Shown here piece after piece: positions 41,664 through 50,745 of a stretch of DNA of 64,000 bases. Within the stretch, counting starts at the first letter, position 1. Every line of letters begins with the position of its first letter. The notes beneath the pieces were generated by a model, which worked only from the letters and a program-made list of their open reading frames with translations, did not search any database and had not been told where the DNA came from. Made by a program: the position numbers and the translations under genes. This DNA comes from JBCCEJ01 sp039030335 (GTDB lineage: Bacteria; Pseudomonadota; Gammaproteobacteria; HK1): the NCBI GenBank assembly GCA_039030335.1, contig JBCCEJ010000021.1, positions 1 through 64,000 on the forward strand. The letters run 5' to 3'.

Positions 41664-43307
41664 ATGAATGGTTCAGAGATCTTAGGCCGCGCATTGCAAC
41701 GGCAAGGCGCCGATACATTCTTCTACATCATGGGTGGGCCCATGATGGCGGCTGAACTGGCGACTATGAGTGAGGGGCTGCGCGGTATCGATGTGCGCCA
41801 CGAGCAGGCCGCGGCGATGATGGCGCACGCATACGCGCGCCTGCGCAACCGGCCGGGCATCTGTATGGCAGCATCCGGCCCGGCTACCACGAACCTGTTA
41901 ACTGGCGTCGCGCACGCCTGGGCCGACGGCGTTCCGATCATCGCCTTTGGCGGCGCCTCTCCGGTCAGCAGCTGGGGCACGGGCGCTTTCCAGGAGATGG
42001 ACCAGTTGACCTCGTTCCTGCCCTGCACGAAATGGGCCGCTCGCGCGCACCATCCGGCGAAAGTTCCGGAGCTGGTCGCCAAAGCGTTCCAGCAGGCGAT
42101 GTCCGGCAAGCCCGGTCCGGTGTATATCGATATGCCAGGAGATGTGCTCTACCACGACATTCCCGACTCGGAAATCGAATGGCCAGAACCCTGGGATGTC
42201 GAGAAGCGTTCGCGCCCCGCGGCCGATCCGAATACCGTGCAGGCGTTGGTGACGATGCTGAAAGCGGCGAGCCAGCCGGTCATTATTTCGGGAAGCGGCG
42301 TGCTCTGGTCGGAAGCCAGCGCAGAATTTCAAGCGTTCGTGGAACAGACCGGGATACCGTTCTACACCACGCCGCAAAGCCGTGGCGCCATTCCCGAAGA
42401 TCACGACTACTGCTACCTCACGGCGCGTTCCACCGCGTTTCGGGAAGCTGACCTCATCATTGTGCTCGGCACGCGCATGAATTATGTGATCGGTCATGCC
42501 GCACCGCCGCGCTTCAACGGCGACGCAAAGATCGTGCGCATCGACATCGACCCAACCGAACTCGATACCAGCCCACGCGCCTTGGACCTCGGTGTCGTCG
42601 GCGATGTCCGCACGGTATTGGGTCAATTGCTCGAAGCCACCCGCGGGACCATCGCACCTGAGCAATACGTGGCCTGGCGCGAGCGCCTGCGCGGCCGCAA
42701 CCAGACCAAAGCGGCCGAACAGGAGCAGATCATCAGCTCGGGCGATACGCCAATTCATCCGCTGCGCCTTTGCAAAGAGATTCGCGATTTCATGAACCGA
42801 GATGACGTGCTGGTCGTCGATGGGCAGGAGATCCTGAACTACGGCCGGCAGTCGATCCCGACTTTCACGCCCGCGCACCGCATGAATTCTGGTGTCTTCG
42901 GCACGATGGGCGTCGGGCTGCCGTTCGGGGTGGGCGCCAAAGTCGCTAAACCAGATGCGCGGGTGATCGTGCTGCATGGCGATGGCTCATTCGGCATGAA
43001 CGCGATGGAGATGGACACCTCCGTTCGCCACGACGCTCCGGTACTCATCGTCATCAGTCTGAACGGCGGCTGGACCGGCGATCCGGATAAAGAGAAACCT
43101 GGACGGGATCTCGGCTACACCCGTTTCGACCAGATGGCCGAGGCCCTGGGTGCCGCTGGTGAACTGGTCGAAGACCCTGATGAAATTCGCCCGGCCCTGG
43201 AACGCGCTGCCGCGAAAGTCGCAGCCGGCCAGACGGCCCTTGTCAATGTCGTGACAGACTGGCGTGCTCGTGCCACGACCGCCGCTTTTACGCGTTATGT
43301 GACCTGA
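41664..43307 (+). CDS. ThDP-dependent acetolactate synthase/oxalyl-CoA decarboxylase-type enzyme
   Basis: A 547-residue ThDP enzyme, a paralogue of the one at 37.2 kb. The catalytic Glu47 is in VRHEQAAAMMAHAYARL, GKPGPVYIDMPGDVLY ends the first domain, and the cofactor motif is GDGSFGMNAMEMDTSVRH...SLNGGW. ATG 41664 follows CAGGAGAG. It lies in the same orientation as two CoA-transferase genes and probably decarboxylates or cleaves the acyl-CoA they make. It differs enough from its paralogue to suggest a distinct substrate. Confidence 0.87.
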   Translation: MNGSEILGRALQRQGADTFFYIMGGPMMAAELATMSEGLRGIDVRHEQAAAMMAHAYARLRNRPGICMAASGPATTNLLTGVAHAWADGVPIIAFGGASPVSSWGTGAFQEMDQLTSFLPCTKWAARAHHPAKVPELVAKAFQQAMSGKPGPVYIDMPGDVLYHDIPDSEIEWPEPWDVEKRSRPAADPNTVQALVTMLKAASQPVIISGSGVLWSEASAEFQAFVEQTGIPFYTTPQSRGAIPEDHDYCYLTARSTAFREADLIIVLGTRMNYVIGHAAPPRFNGDAKIVRIDIDPTELDTSPRALDLGVVGDVRTVLGQLLEATRGTIAPEQYVAWRERLRGRNQTKAAEQEQIISSGDTPIHPLRLCKEIRDFMNRDDVLVVDGQEILNYGRQSIPTFTPAHRMNSGVFGTMGVGLPFGVGAKVAKPDARVIVLHGDGSFGMNAMEMDTSVRHDAPVLIVISLNGGWTGDPDKEKPGRDLGYTRFDQMAEALGAAGELVEDPDEIRPALERAAAKVAAGQTALVNVVTDWRARATTAAFTRYVT

Positions 43308-43316
43308 GCCGGAAAG

Positions 43317-43351
43317 CGGCGCGCTGCGGCTGGCATGGCTACAGCGCGCCG
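43317..43351 (+). terminator. Terminator hairpin after the second ThDP gene
   Basis: CGGCGCGCTG (43317-43326) pairs perfectly with CAGCGCGCCG (43342-43351) and is followed by GTTGTCTTTC. The right arm overlaps the last codons of the convergent CoA-transferase gene. Rho-independent termination of the rightward operon is likely. Confidence 0.6.
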
Positions 43352-44562
43352 TTGTCTTTCAGGGTTCCGATGTCGCTCTGAGACATCCCGAGCCAGCTTT
43401 TCAGGACCTCGTCGGTATGCTCTCCAAGCAGCGGAGCCGGCTCCAGTTTTACGTCGTTCGCTGACATGTTGACAGGCCACGCCGGCATCTTGAACTCGCC
43501 GCGGGTCGGGTGCTCGAAACGCTGGAAGATGCCGCGGTTTTCGAAGTCCGGATTGTTGTAGAGTTCCATCGTGTCGTACACCGCGCCACACGGCACCCCC
43601 GCTTCGCCGATCTCCTGCATGGCTTCAGCCTTGGTCCGTTGACTGGTCCACGGTACGAGCATTGCGTCGATGATCTCCCGGTGTTCGTATCGGGCGACAG
43701 CGGTTTCGAAGCGCTCATCGCCGATCAGTTCCGGATGACCTATCACTTCCAGCAACCGATGCCACTGCCGTACGTTCGCGCGGTTGCAATAGATGTACAC
43801 GTAGTCGTTGGACCCACCGCCTTTGCACGGATACAGGCCCATCGGCGCATTGCCTGAGGCCAAGACTCCGGCGCCCGCGCGGCCAGCGGCCTTGCCGGTC
43901 GCGGCCTGGGTTGAGTAAGCAAGGCGCGAGTACTGCAGCATCGCATCTTGCATGGCCACCTGAATATGCTGGCCCTCGCCCGTTGCCTGTCGCTGATAGA
44001 GCGCCCCGAGGATGCTGATCGCGAGCAGCATCCCGGTGCCGGTATCGCCCAACGTCGGCCCCGGCTTCAACGGCAAACCATCCGGCTCGCCCGTTGTGCT
44101 CATAACGCCGCCCGAGGCCTGCGCGATCATGTCGAAGGACAGGAACTTTGCATACGGACTTCCAGATGCGAAACCCTTCACCTGCGCGTAGATGATGTTC
44201 GGATTGACTGCCTTGATCGTCTCGTAGTCGAGGCCCAACCGTTCGATGACGCCGGGTGCGAAGTTCTCCAGCATGACGTCTGCTTCGGCCGCCAGCCGCT
44301 TGACGAGGGCGACCCCTTCCGGAGACTTGAGGTCGCACGTGAGGCTCTTTTTGTTCGCATTGAACAGCAGAAAGTAAAAAGCGTCGGTCTTGCCGTCTTC
44401 AGAACCCGCGAGCCGTCCCTGGTCTCCACCTTTGGGGTTTTCGACTTTGACGACTTCCGCGCCGAGCCAGGCCAGTGCCTCGGTGCACGAAGGGCCTGCT
44501 TCGAACTGGGTCAGATCCAATACGCGAACGCCGTTCAGCGCGGTCGATTTCGACTGGGTCAT
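43339..44562 (-). CDS. Class III CoA-transferase (CaiB/BaiF family)
   Basis: Third CoA-transferase of the cluster, 407 residues. GVRVLDLTQFEAGPSCTEALAWLGAEVVKVE is almost the same as in the 39.1-kb gene, catalytic Asp173 is in PTLGDTGTGM, and the loop reads CKGGGSNDYVYIY. The shared FEAGPSCTEALAW motif shows a recent relationship between these two, while the Frc-like one is more distant. It faces the second ThDP gene. Its start is 210 bases from the divergent thioesterase gene. Confidence 0.9.
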   Translation of the reverse strand: MTQSKSTALNGVRVLDLTQFEAGPSCTEALAWLGAEVVKVENPKGGDQGRLAGSEDGKTDAFYFLLFNANKKSLTCDLKSPEGVALVKRLAAEADVMLENFAPGVIERLGLDYETIKAVNPNIIYAQVKGFASGSPYAKFLSFDMIAQASGGVMSTTGEPDGLPLKPGPTLGDTGTGMLLAISILGALYQRQATGEGQHIQVAMQDAMLQYSRLAYSTQAATGKAAGRAGAGVLASGNAPMGLYPCKGGGSNDYVYIYCNRANVRQWHRLLEVIGHPELIGDERFETAVARYEHREIIDAMLVPWTSQRTKAEAMQEIGEAGVPCGAVYDTMELYNNPDFENRGIFQRFEHPTRGEFKMPAWPVNMSANDVKLEPAPLLGEHTDEVLKSWLGMSQSDIGTLKDNGAL

Positions 44563-44771
44563 GGTCGGTTGCTCCTGTCACCGTTCGCGCGCCAATCCTT
44601 AGCTTCCACCAAGATCCGACGGCACTGGCCTCTGCTTCACATTCACCTATACTGACGGGCCTCCCGGGCGCATTACAATGATGCAATGACCGTGCTCGTC
44701 CGCGCCGCCGGCGCAAATGCCGCGACATGGCGGTACGCGCGCGATGTATTTTGAGCGCCCGATAACCCCGC

Positions 44772-45647
44772 ATGATGACGGAGTCCTGTACAGAAATGGC
44801 GTCGCCCGAGTTCGTCGAAACCTACCGCGGCCATGTGCCTGCGTGGCATTGCGACACAGTGGAACATTTCACTGTGGCCTATTACTTCGAGCGCCTGGAG
44901 CGCGTGACCGCCAGATTCCTCTCCGCGCACGGCATCCCATTCGTGGGACGGGATGCGCCACGCTCGACCGAGTTCTACGTGCGCTATTCCCGCGAGTTGA
45001 GGGCGTCGGCCGGCTTTTATGTCGAATCGTGCGTGTTGGCTCACGACGGCCCGCGTTTGCGGCTGGGTCATCGCATCGTCGACGTCCAGGATGGCGCCGT
45101 CTGTACGACCGTTGAACAGACCCTCGAGGGTGCAGCACTCGAATCGCTGCGCGCGGACGTGGCGGGCACGTGGGATGGCCCGGACCGCGATGAACGCGTG
45201 GTGCCGTCGACGGGCGTCGGCTGGGTGCGAAGCGTAACCGACGTGCTGTTGCCGGACGACACGGACATAGACGGCGTGATGCGACTGTCTGCCTATATCC
45301 ACCGCTTCTCAGGTTCCGGTAATCACCTCATGACGGAGTTTGGTTGGACGGCAGCCTACGAGAACGAGCAGCGTATCGGGTTTTCGACCTTCGAGTTCCA
45401 ACTGCTGATCGAGGTACCGCCACGCCTTGGCGATGCCATCGACGGACGCGCATGTGTTGCCCGCATCGGCAACTCGTCCGTTCACATCGTGCATCAACTG
45501 ATGGACGCTTCAACGCAGCGCGTGGTAGCGACGCTGCATCAGTTGGGTGTACATCTGGACAAGGACGCGCGGCGCCCGTCCGCCATTCCAGCGCCGATCC
45601 GAGACGCCGTCGCGCAGTTCAACGCCACCGGTGCTGACCATAGCTGA
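44772..45647 (+). CDS. Thioesterase-like double hot-dog protein
   Basis: A 291-residue protein built from two hot-dog (4HBT-like) halves. The first half has HVPAWHCDTVEHFTVAYYFERLERVTARFL, matching the helix of acyl-CoA thioesterases, though the usual catalytic Asp-Asn-Gly-His signature is altered. The second half begins near GVGWVRSVTDVLL. Its proximity to CoA-transferases and ThDP CoA enzymes suggests release of free acid from a CoA ester. An upstream ATG at 44775 is an equally good start. Confidence 0.75.
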   Translation: MMTESCTEMASPEFVETYRGHVPAWHCDTVEHFTVAYYFERLERVTARFLSAHGIPFVGRDAPRSTEFYVRYSRELRASAGFYVESCVLAHDGPRLRLGHRIVDVQDGAVCTTVEQTLEGAALESLRADVAGTWDGPDRDERVVPSTGVGWVRSVTDVLLPDDTDIDGVMRLSAYIHRFSGSGNHLMTEFGWTAAYENEQRIGFSTFEFQLLIEVPPRLGDAIDGRACVARIGNSSVHIVHQLMDASTQRVVATLHQLGVHLDKDARRPSAIPAPIRDAVAQFNATGADHS

Positions 45648-45697
45648 GGGGCGCGCGAGCACCGCCCAAGACACGGTTTCAGGCCGAGGAGAAACGC

Positions 45698-46222
45698 ATG
45701 GCGATATACGCGCTGGACGGTCACGTTCCGAAGCTGCATAACCGTGTGTTCGTAGCCGACGCGGCCACACTCATCGGCCGCGTGACGGCTGGCGAGGGCT
45801 GCAGCTTCTGGCCCGGTGTGACGGTGCGGGCCGACAACGACTTCATCACGCTCGCGACGAATACGAACGTACAAGACGGCGCCGTGCTGCATGCCGATCC
45901 GGGCTTTCCGCTGCGTATCGGCTCGAACGTAACGATCGGCCATCAGGCCATGCTGCATGGGTGCACCGTCGAAGACGGCGCGTTGATCGGTATTCAGGCG
46001 GTCGTGCTAAACGGTGCCGTCATCGGTCGTAACTGCCTGGTTGGAGCGGGTGCGCTGGTGACTGAAGGCAAGACCTTTCCGGACAACTCTCTCATCATCG
46101 GTTCGCCGGCCCGGGCGGTACGGGAGGTCAGTGCGGAGATGCTGACCAAGATGCACGCGGACAACGCCTATTACGTTGACCGCAGCGATCACTACCGTCG
46201 TAACTTGAGCCGGGTGGATTGA
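45698..46222 (+). CDS. Gamma-carbonic anhydrase family protein
   Basis: Left-handed beta-helix protein of 174 residues made of hexapeptide repeats (LIGRVT, VTVRAD, NVTIGH and so on). Three histidines, 65, 82 and 87, sit in the spacing expected for the trimer-interface zinc site of gamma-carbonic anhydrases (HADPGF, IGHQAMLHGC). Relatives include PaaY and CaiE, found with acyl-CoA degradation genes; PaaY itself is a thioesterase. It starts 50 bases after the thioesterase-like gene, with GAGGAG upstream, and is likely in one operon with it. Confidence 0.9.
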   Translation: MAIYALDGHVPKLHNRVFVADAATLIGRVTAGEGCSFWPGVTVRADNDFITLATNTNVQDGAVLHADPGFPLRIGSNVTIGHQAMLHGCTVEDGALIGIQAVVLNGAVIGRNCLVGAGALVTEGKTFPDNSLIIGSPARAVREVSAEMLTKMHADNAYYVDRSDHYRRNLSRVD

Positions 46223-46243
46223 CCCGCGGACCGCCGCCTGCGC

Positions 46244-46567
46244 TTATGGGCGCAAGCGCGACTGGCGCTGTTCCCAACGCTCTGCGGCCGTCTGTTCGAG
46301 TTGTTCAACAACCTCGGGCGGCAGCAGCCAGAACAAACCGATGACGAGGCCGAGCAGGACCGCCGAGGCGAGCCAGTTCACGCGCACGAGCAGAATCTCT
46401 TTACGGTCGAACTTCCGCGGCTCGATGATGACCTGCATGTCCCGGAAGTTCAGCAACCGGCGCGGGACGCCAAGTGAGCGCCGGTAAGCGTTGAGCTTGA
46501 GCGTCGTATGAATGATGAAGCCCATGCATGCGATCACCAGTGCAGCGGCTGCTTCGTACATCGTCAC
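46244..46567 (-). CDS. Small hypothetical membrane protein
   Basis: A 107-residue protein with two hydrophobic segments, AAAALVIACMGFIIHTTL near the start and WLASAVLLGLVIGLFWLLPP near residues 66-85, with a basic loop between. The C-terminus is charged. No family recognised. It is downstream of the lipocalin-like gene on the same strand (65-base gap) and converges on the carbonic anhydrase gene. Confidence 0.65.
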   Translation of the reverse strand: MTMYEAAAALVIACMGFIIHTTLKLNAYRRSLGVPRRLLNFRDMQVIIEPRKFDRKEILLVRVNWLASAVLLGLVIGLFWLLPPEVVEQLEQTAAERWEQRQSRLRP

Positions 46568-46632
46568 GGCGGTGTCGCCTGGCGCTCGCGCTTCTCAGCG
46601 CCAGACCCGTCGACCGCCCGCGGCCAGGTCGA

Positions 46633-47037
46633 TCACGAGGTTGCGTCGGTTCGCCGAATCCATTCGAGCTGCCGGTGTTCGCGACGGCCGTCGCGCGTGC
46701 GAACGGGTGGGCGCAGGATCAGCCGTTCGCCGACGAATTCGACTTCCCGTACCTGGTCTCCACCGATTCGGTCGGTGTCTACGCTGCCGTCGACGCGGGT
46801 GATGAGGTGCTGCCCATCGTATTGGTACTGCCCGGTGTAGGTACTGTACTCGCGGACTTCGCCCGGCGGCATGTCGACCCGTCCATCGGTTAGAACGCAC
46901 ATCATTCGCCCGTTGTCATAGAACGCGACCAACCCGCGCGGCGTGGGTCCAAACGGTGCCGGCATCGGCGTGCCTTCGTCATCCCAGGCGGATGTTGTAT
47001 CGAGCTGCCAGGAGCCGGTGAGATCGGGATTCGACAT
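46633..47037 (-). CDS. Lipocalin-like domain protein
   Basis: A 134-residue protein with the lipocalin-like start LTGSWQLD, then GLVAFYDNGRMMCVL, and a run of short beta strands ending ILRPPVRTRDGRREHRQLEWIRR. ATG 47037 has AAAGGAAAA upstream; the open frame extends further to 47172 into the preceding gene. It probably binds a small hydrophobic ligand, but no specific role is known. It follows the VOC pair on the same strand. Confidence 0.8.
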   Translation of the reverse strand: MSNPDLTGSWQLDTTSAWDDEGTPMPAPFGPTPRGLVAFYDNGRMMCVLTDGRVDMPPGEVREYSTYTGQYQYDGQHLITRVDGSVDTDRIGGDQVREVEFVGERLILRPPVRTRDGRREHRQLEWIRRTDATS

Positions 47038-47134
47038 GATCAGATTTTCCTTTGTGTGCCACGCCCATCGGGCCACCTCGCGCGCCGCGCTGTAGGATGC
47101 CGACGTCGCCCCTGCGAAGACGGACCGAGAGTCT

Positions 47135-47995
47135 CTAGAGGGTCTCGGCAGTGAGGTGAATCTGGAGTTCACCGCCGAACGTCACGGGGTCCATCATCAG
47201 CACTCGCCGTCCGCGCAGGCCTGTCACCGGGCCGCCCGCGAGCACGGGCCAGCCCGATCGCCTGAATTCCGCCCATATGCGGTCCACGTCGTCGATCGCG
47301 AGCGCGATGTGCGCGACGGCGGCCGAACGGTGTGGGGCGTCTGGCGCGCGCGTTGGCTGCGTCGTCGCACCGGCTTTCGGGTGAACGGTAAAGCGGTTGG
47401 TCAACGCGACCGCGGCGCTGTCGCTCGTGACGAACTGCACCCGCACGCCGCCTGACATCTGTGGAGTGCGCGTGTGATAAACCGCACCATACTTGTCTGA
47501 CACGAAGGCCTCCGTCACCTGGAGGATGTCGGTGACCCGCTCCGTCGTACCGGCCGCGCAATGGCACTGGCTTTCGAGCTGCGCAGCAATGGCCTCGGGC
47601 ACGTCGCATTCGACGCTCACATAATCCAGGGAGATGATCCCGTCGCCCGTCGCCGTCGGAGTCTGTCCCGCGCCCTGCGCGGGGTTGCGTGGCGACCCGT
47701 CGGCCGAGTCGCCGTGAGTTGGCGCGACGCCAAACGGAGCCGGGAGTCCCGCGCCGGTCATGTCCGACGATCCGGCCGCGAACCGAACCATGCCGACGCC
47801 CGGTGGTGCGCCCGGGTCGGACGCGCTGGCCGCATGCACGACCAGCTCGGCCGAGCCCGCATCGAATCTTCCCGCAGTCGGCCTGCCAGCGTCGTCATCG
47901 AGCCGCGCCAGACCGAGTGCTTCATGGAGGAACCGGCAGGTCGTCGGCACGTCCAGCGTCCTGATGCCAATCTCTTCGATATGCCCCAAGGCCAT
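47135..47995 (-). CDS. VOC-superfamily (glyoxalase-fold) protein
   Basis: A 286-residue protein with vicinal-oxygen-chelate modules: HIEEIGIRTLDVPTTCRFLHEALGL at the N-terminus, a middle module around ISLDYVSVECDVPEAIAAQL, and a last one with VAHIALAIDDVDRIWAEFRRSGWPV. Metal ligands are not fully conserved. Such proteins include isomerases, dioxygenases and epimerases. It starts three bases after the stop of a second VOC gene, so the pair is one operon and may work together. Confidence 0.82.
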   Translation of the reverse strand: MALGHIEEIGIRTLDVPTTCRFLHEALGLARLDDDAGRPTAGRFDAGSAELVVHAASASDPGAPPGVGMVRFAAGSSDMTGAGLPAPFGVAPTHGDSADGSPRNPAQGAGQTPTATGDGIISLDYVSVECDVPEAIAAQLESQCHCAAGTTERVTDILQVTEAFVSDKYGAVYHTRTPQMSGGVRVQFVTSDSAAVALTNRFTVHPKAGATTQPTRAPDAPHRSAAVAHIALAIDDVDRIWAEFRRSGWPVLAGGPVTGLRGRRVLMMDPVTFGGELQIHLTAETL

Positions 47996-47998
47996 GTT

Positions 47999-48931
47999 TC
48001 AAAGTTCCTCGCGTTGAACCAGATGCATCAATACGCCTTGCGTCGTGGTTGGATGGACGAAGCCGATGAGCGAGCGTCGGGAACCGGGGCGGCCGTTTCG
48101 ATCGATCAGACGGTAGCCGTTGTCGGCCAGCGTCGCGAGCGCCGCGTCGATGTCGTCGGTCTTGAACGCGAGGTGATGCAGTCCGGCGCCGTAGCGCTCT
48201 ATATATCGGGCGATCGCGCTGCGGTCACCGCGTGTGTTGCCGGCGGCGTCGTGCCGCGCCGCGTCGGCCGAGACGCTGACACTGATGTCCTGCAGAAACT
48301 CGAGTTCACAGTCTCCAGCGGTGATGAACGTGACGCGCAGACTGCCGCGCAGTTGCATCGGATACGCGGCGAAGCCCGGCAGCGCCTGCTCTGAGACGAT
48401 GTTGTGGCCGCGCGTTTCCCACTCGCTGTCGACCTGTTCACTTTCGTACGGGCATTGGAGGGTATCGACGAACACATGTCGCGCCCGGGCGTTATCAGAC
48501 GACGCAATGCCGAGATGATCGAGACGTTCAACCAGCGGCGATGCGCTGCGCGGCAGCTCGAGCGGCTGCGTGAAGCGTACGTCGACGCCGCACGTCGCGT
48601 CGCAGAGCAGGCGTGCCTGCGTGCGTCCGTCGAGCCCGGCCGTCGCGTGGCCCGTCGCCGGTCCGGCCAGGCCGGACGCGTCGGCATCCAATTGTGGTGC
48701 GTCGCTCGCAATGGCGATGTGGTGGACGCCCTTGCGCGATGAGTCGCCAAGCGCGGCCGAGCCGTGGTTGAAGAACGCGAGCGCGGTTTCGCCGATCGAT
48801 ATCAATGGCACGTTTTCGCGCTCGAAGGAGGCTTCGGCGCGGTGCAGGCCAAACGCCTGCTCGAAGAAGCTGGCGCTCGCGTCGGCGTCGTCGACCGCCA
48901 GGGCGATGTAGGCTAGGGCCGGATTGGGCAT
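47999..48931 (-). CDS. VOC-superfamily protein, methylmalonyl-CoA epimerase-like C-terminus
   Basis: A 310-residue protein. The N-terminal module ALAYIALAVDDADASASFFEQAFGL and the module LDHLGIASSDNARARHVFVDTL are followed by a C-terminal part, GAGLHHLAFKTDDIDAAL...GFVHPTTTQGVLMHLVQ, that resembles methylmalonyl-CoA epimerase, including the metal-binding HH. Four half-sites suggest a fused, duplicated VOC enzyme acting on a CoA ester or similar. It is the upstream member of a tandem VOC pair. Confidence 0.83.
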   Translation of the reverse strand: MPNPALAYIALAVDDADASASFFEQAFGLHRAEASFERENVPLISIGETALAFFNHGSAALGDSSRKGVHHIAIASDAPQLDADASGLAGPATGHATAGLDGRTQARLLCDATCGVDVRFTQPLELPRSASPLVERLDHLGIASSDNARARHVFVDTLQCPYESEQVDSEWETRGHNIVSEQALPGFAAYPMQLRGSLRVTFITAGDCELEFLQDISVSVSADAARHDAAGNTRGDRSAIARYIERYGAGLHHLAFKTDDIDAALATLADNGYRLIDRNGRPGSRRSLIGFVHPTTTQGVLMHLVQREEL

Positions 48932-49037
48932 GGTCTACATTCCGAAGATAGTCGAACTCTTGAAAGCGGGCTCGAGCAGCAACTCTGTGCCCCGTGAACC
49001 GCCACGGTCTTCGCGGGTCCGCGCACCGGTAACGGGG

Positions 49038-49955
49038 TCAGGTCCAGTCGCGGACATCGAACTCGGCTACAAAACCCAGGCGCTGCGCTGCGCTGCGTAG
49101 ATCGTACAGCGGGGCGTGAGGACTCGTCTCCCAGATTGCCGGGTCCCGCAATGGTGGCAGATCCCCACCGAGGAAACGCTGCAGCCGTTCGAGTGTAGGC
49201 TCTGGTGAGAGTGTGACGGCACTGGAAATGAAGAACGCCTCGAATGACCCTGGGGCCATGTCGAGCTCGAGGCCGAGCGCAAACGCGCGTGCTACATCGC
49301 GTGGGTGTACGTGATGCCACACGGCACCGCCGGCCGCAGGCTGAGCCCCTCCGGCAGAACCTGGTACGTAGGTGTCCGGGTCGCGCGCGCGCGCCTCAAT
49401 TTCGATCCGCGACTCGGGGTGGGCGATGAATACCGGTCGAATGGCGACGGTACTGATCCCGTGGTGCGTAAACGACCGGGCGATCTCTTCGCCGAGCTTT
49501 TTGCTGAGCGCGTAGGGGTCGGTAGGCCGAAGCGGATGGCTTGTGTCGATCGGCAGGTAGTCAGGTGCGATCATCTGGCCGGCCAGAACCGTGAAGCCGA
49601 CGACCGAATCGCTCGAGCAGAGGACGACTTTGCCGGCGCCGGCCGCTTGCGCCGCGGCGTACACGTTCCACGTGCCGGTGACGTTGATGCGCATGATGTC
49701 GGCTGCAGTGCCGGAGACGATGTTCGGAATCGCGGCGATATGCACGACTGCATCACAGCCTTTGACCGCCGCGTGAACGAGGTCGGCGTCCGTGATGTCA
49801 CCGGTGAACCAGGTCAGGTCTGCGGGGCCGGCTTTGAGGTCCAGGCCGTGAAGTGCATAGCGGCCGCTCAGCAGCGCGGTCGTCTGAGTCCCCATCAACC
49901 CGGCTGCTCCGGTGATCAGCACACGTTCCATCGTCTGGTTCTCCACGTCGTTCAA
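49038..49955 (-). CDS. NAD-dependent epimerase/dehydratase (extended SDR)
   Basis: A 305-residue extended SDR. RVLITGAAGLMG is the Rossmann motif, CSSDSVVGF holds the catalytic serine, and YALSKK the Tyr/Lys pair. GCDAVVHIAAIPN is a shared family segment. An internal ATG at 49931 (MERVLITG) is a likely alternative start. It is distantly related to the uronate dehydrogenase-like enzyme at 20.2 kb, but the substrate is unknown. It is 44 bases downstream of the cysteine hydrolase gene on the same strand. Confidence 0.87.
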   Translation of the reverse strand: MNDVENQTMERVLITGAAGLMGTQTTALLSGRYALHGLDLKAGPADLTWFTGDITDADLVHAAVKGCDAVVHIAAIPNIVSGTAADIMRINVTGTWNVYAAAQAAGAGKVVLCSSDSVVGFTVLAGQMIAPDYLPIDTSHPLRPTDPYALSKKLGEEIARSFTHHGISTVAIRPVFIAHPESRIEIEARARDPDTYVPGSAGGAQPAAGGAVWHHVHPRDVARAFALGLELDMAPGSFEAFFISSAVTLSPEPTLERLQRFLGGDLPPLRDPAIWETSPHAPLYDLRSAAQRLGFVAEFDVRDWT

Positions 49956-49999
49956 GGCGTCTCGCCCGCCTGCCGTGCGATAGCGCGCGGTGGTCGCTG

Positions 50000-50632
50000 C
50001 TAGCTGGCCGGGTTCCGATTGGCGTTCAGGTAGTTGATGACGTCGTCGCTACGGACAATATCGGCGTATCGCCTGCCGACATCGCGTAACGTGTCTGCGT
50101 GGGGCTGCGGCTCGTTGTCACTGCAGCAATCGTCGACGATCATCGTGCGAAAGCCGTATTGAAATGCGTCCACGACCGACGCGCGGACGCAGCCGCTGGT
50201 CACACAGCCCGTAACGGCCACCGTGTCGATCTGGTTCTTGACCAGAAAATTGGCGAGCGGTGTCTGGAAGAACGCCGATGCGCCGGACTTCTCGAAGACG
50301 AAATCGTATTGGAGATCGGCTATGCGCGGGTCCAGCTCAGCTGCGCGTGACGCCCGGATCAGATCGCGGGGCACCGCTGGAACCTTCCAGTACGGCGCGC
50401 TCTCCGGGTTCTGGTAGGCGACGTAGCAGCTGGCTACCGGCACCTCGCGGGAACGGGCTACTTCGAGCACTCGCGCGGTATTGGCGAGTGCACCTTCCAT
50501 CATCGGGCCACCGCCCATCTGGAACTCGTCGCTGGTGAATCCGAGCTGAAAGTCGACCACCAGTATGGCGAGCCGTTCGCCAAATCCGATATCGAGCTCC
50601 CCGTAGCCTTTGCTGTGATAGTCGGGCGTCAT
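50000..50632 (-). CDS. Isochorismatase-family cysteine hydrolase
   Basis: A 210-residue amidohydrolase of the N-carbamoylsarcosine amidase type. The catalytic triad is Asp27 in LVVDFQLGF, Lys115 in FEKSGASAFF and Cys148 in GCVTSGCVRAS. ATG 50632 (MTPDYHSKGYGE) is preferred; the earlier open frame runs into the oxidoreductase gene. It would hydrolyse a carbamoyl or amide group, releasing ammonia and CO2. It lies between the molybdoenzyme and the epimerase. Confidence 0.88.
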   Translation of the reverse strand: MTPDYHSKGYGELDIGFGERLAILVVDFQLGFTSDEFQMGGGPMMEGALANTARVLEVARSREVPVASCYVAYQNPESAPYWKVPAVPRDLIRASRAAELDPRIADLQYDFVFEKSGASAFFQTPLANFLVKNQIDTVAVTGCVTSGCVRASVVDAFQYGFRTMIVDDCCSDNEPQPHADTLRDVGRRYADIVRSDDVINYLNANRNPAS

Positions 50633-50745
50633 GGTGCAGTTCCGTACGGCGCGTCGTGGCGGCACAAAGCCGCCGGCGTTAGAGCGTGTCCAGCCACGCT
50701 GGCGGTGCGCCGGAATGCGCGCCGTGTCGAATGGGTTTCGCCCGG

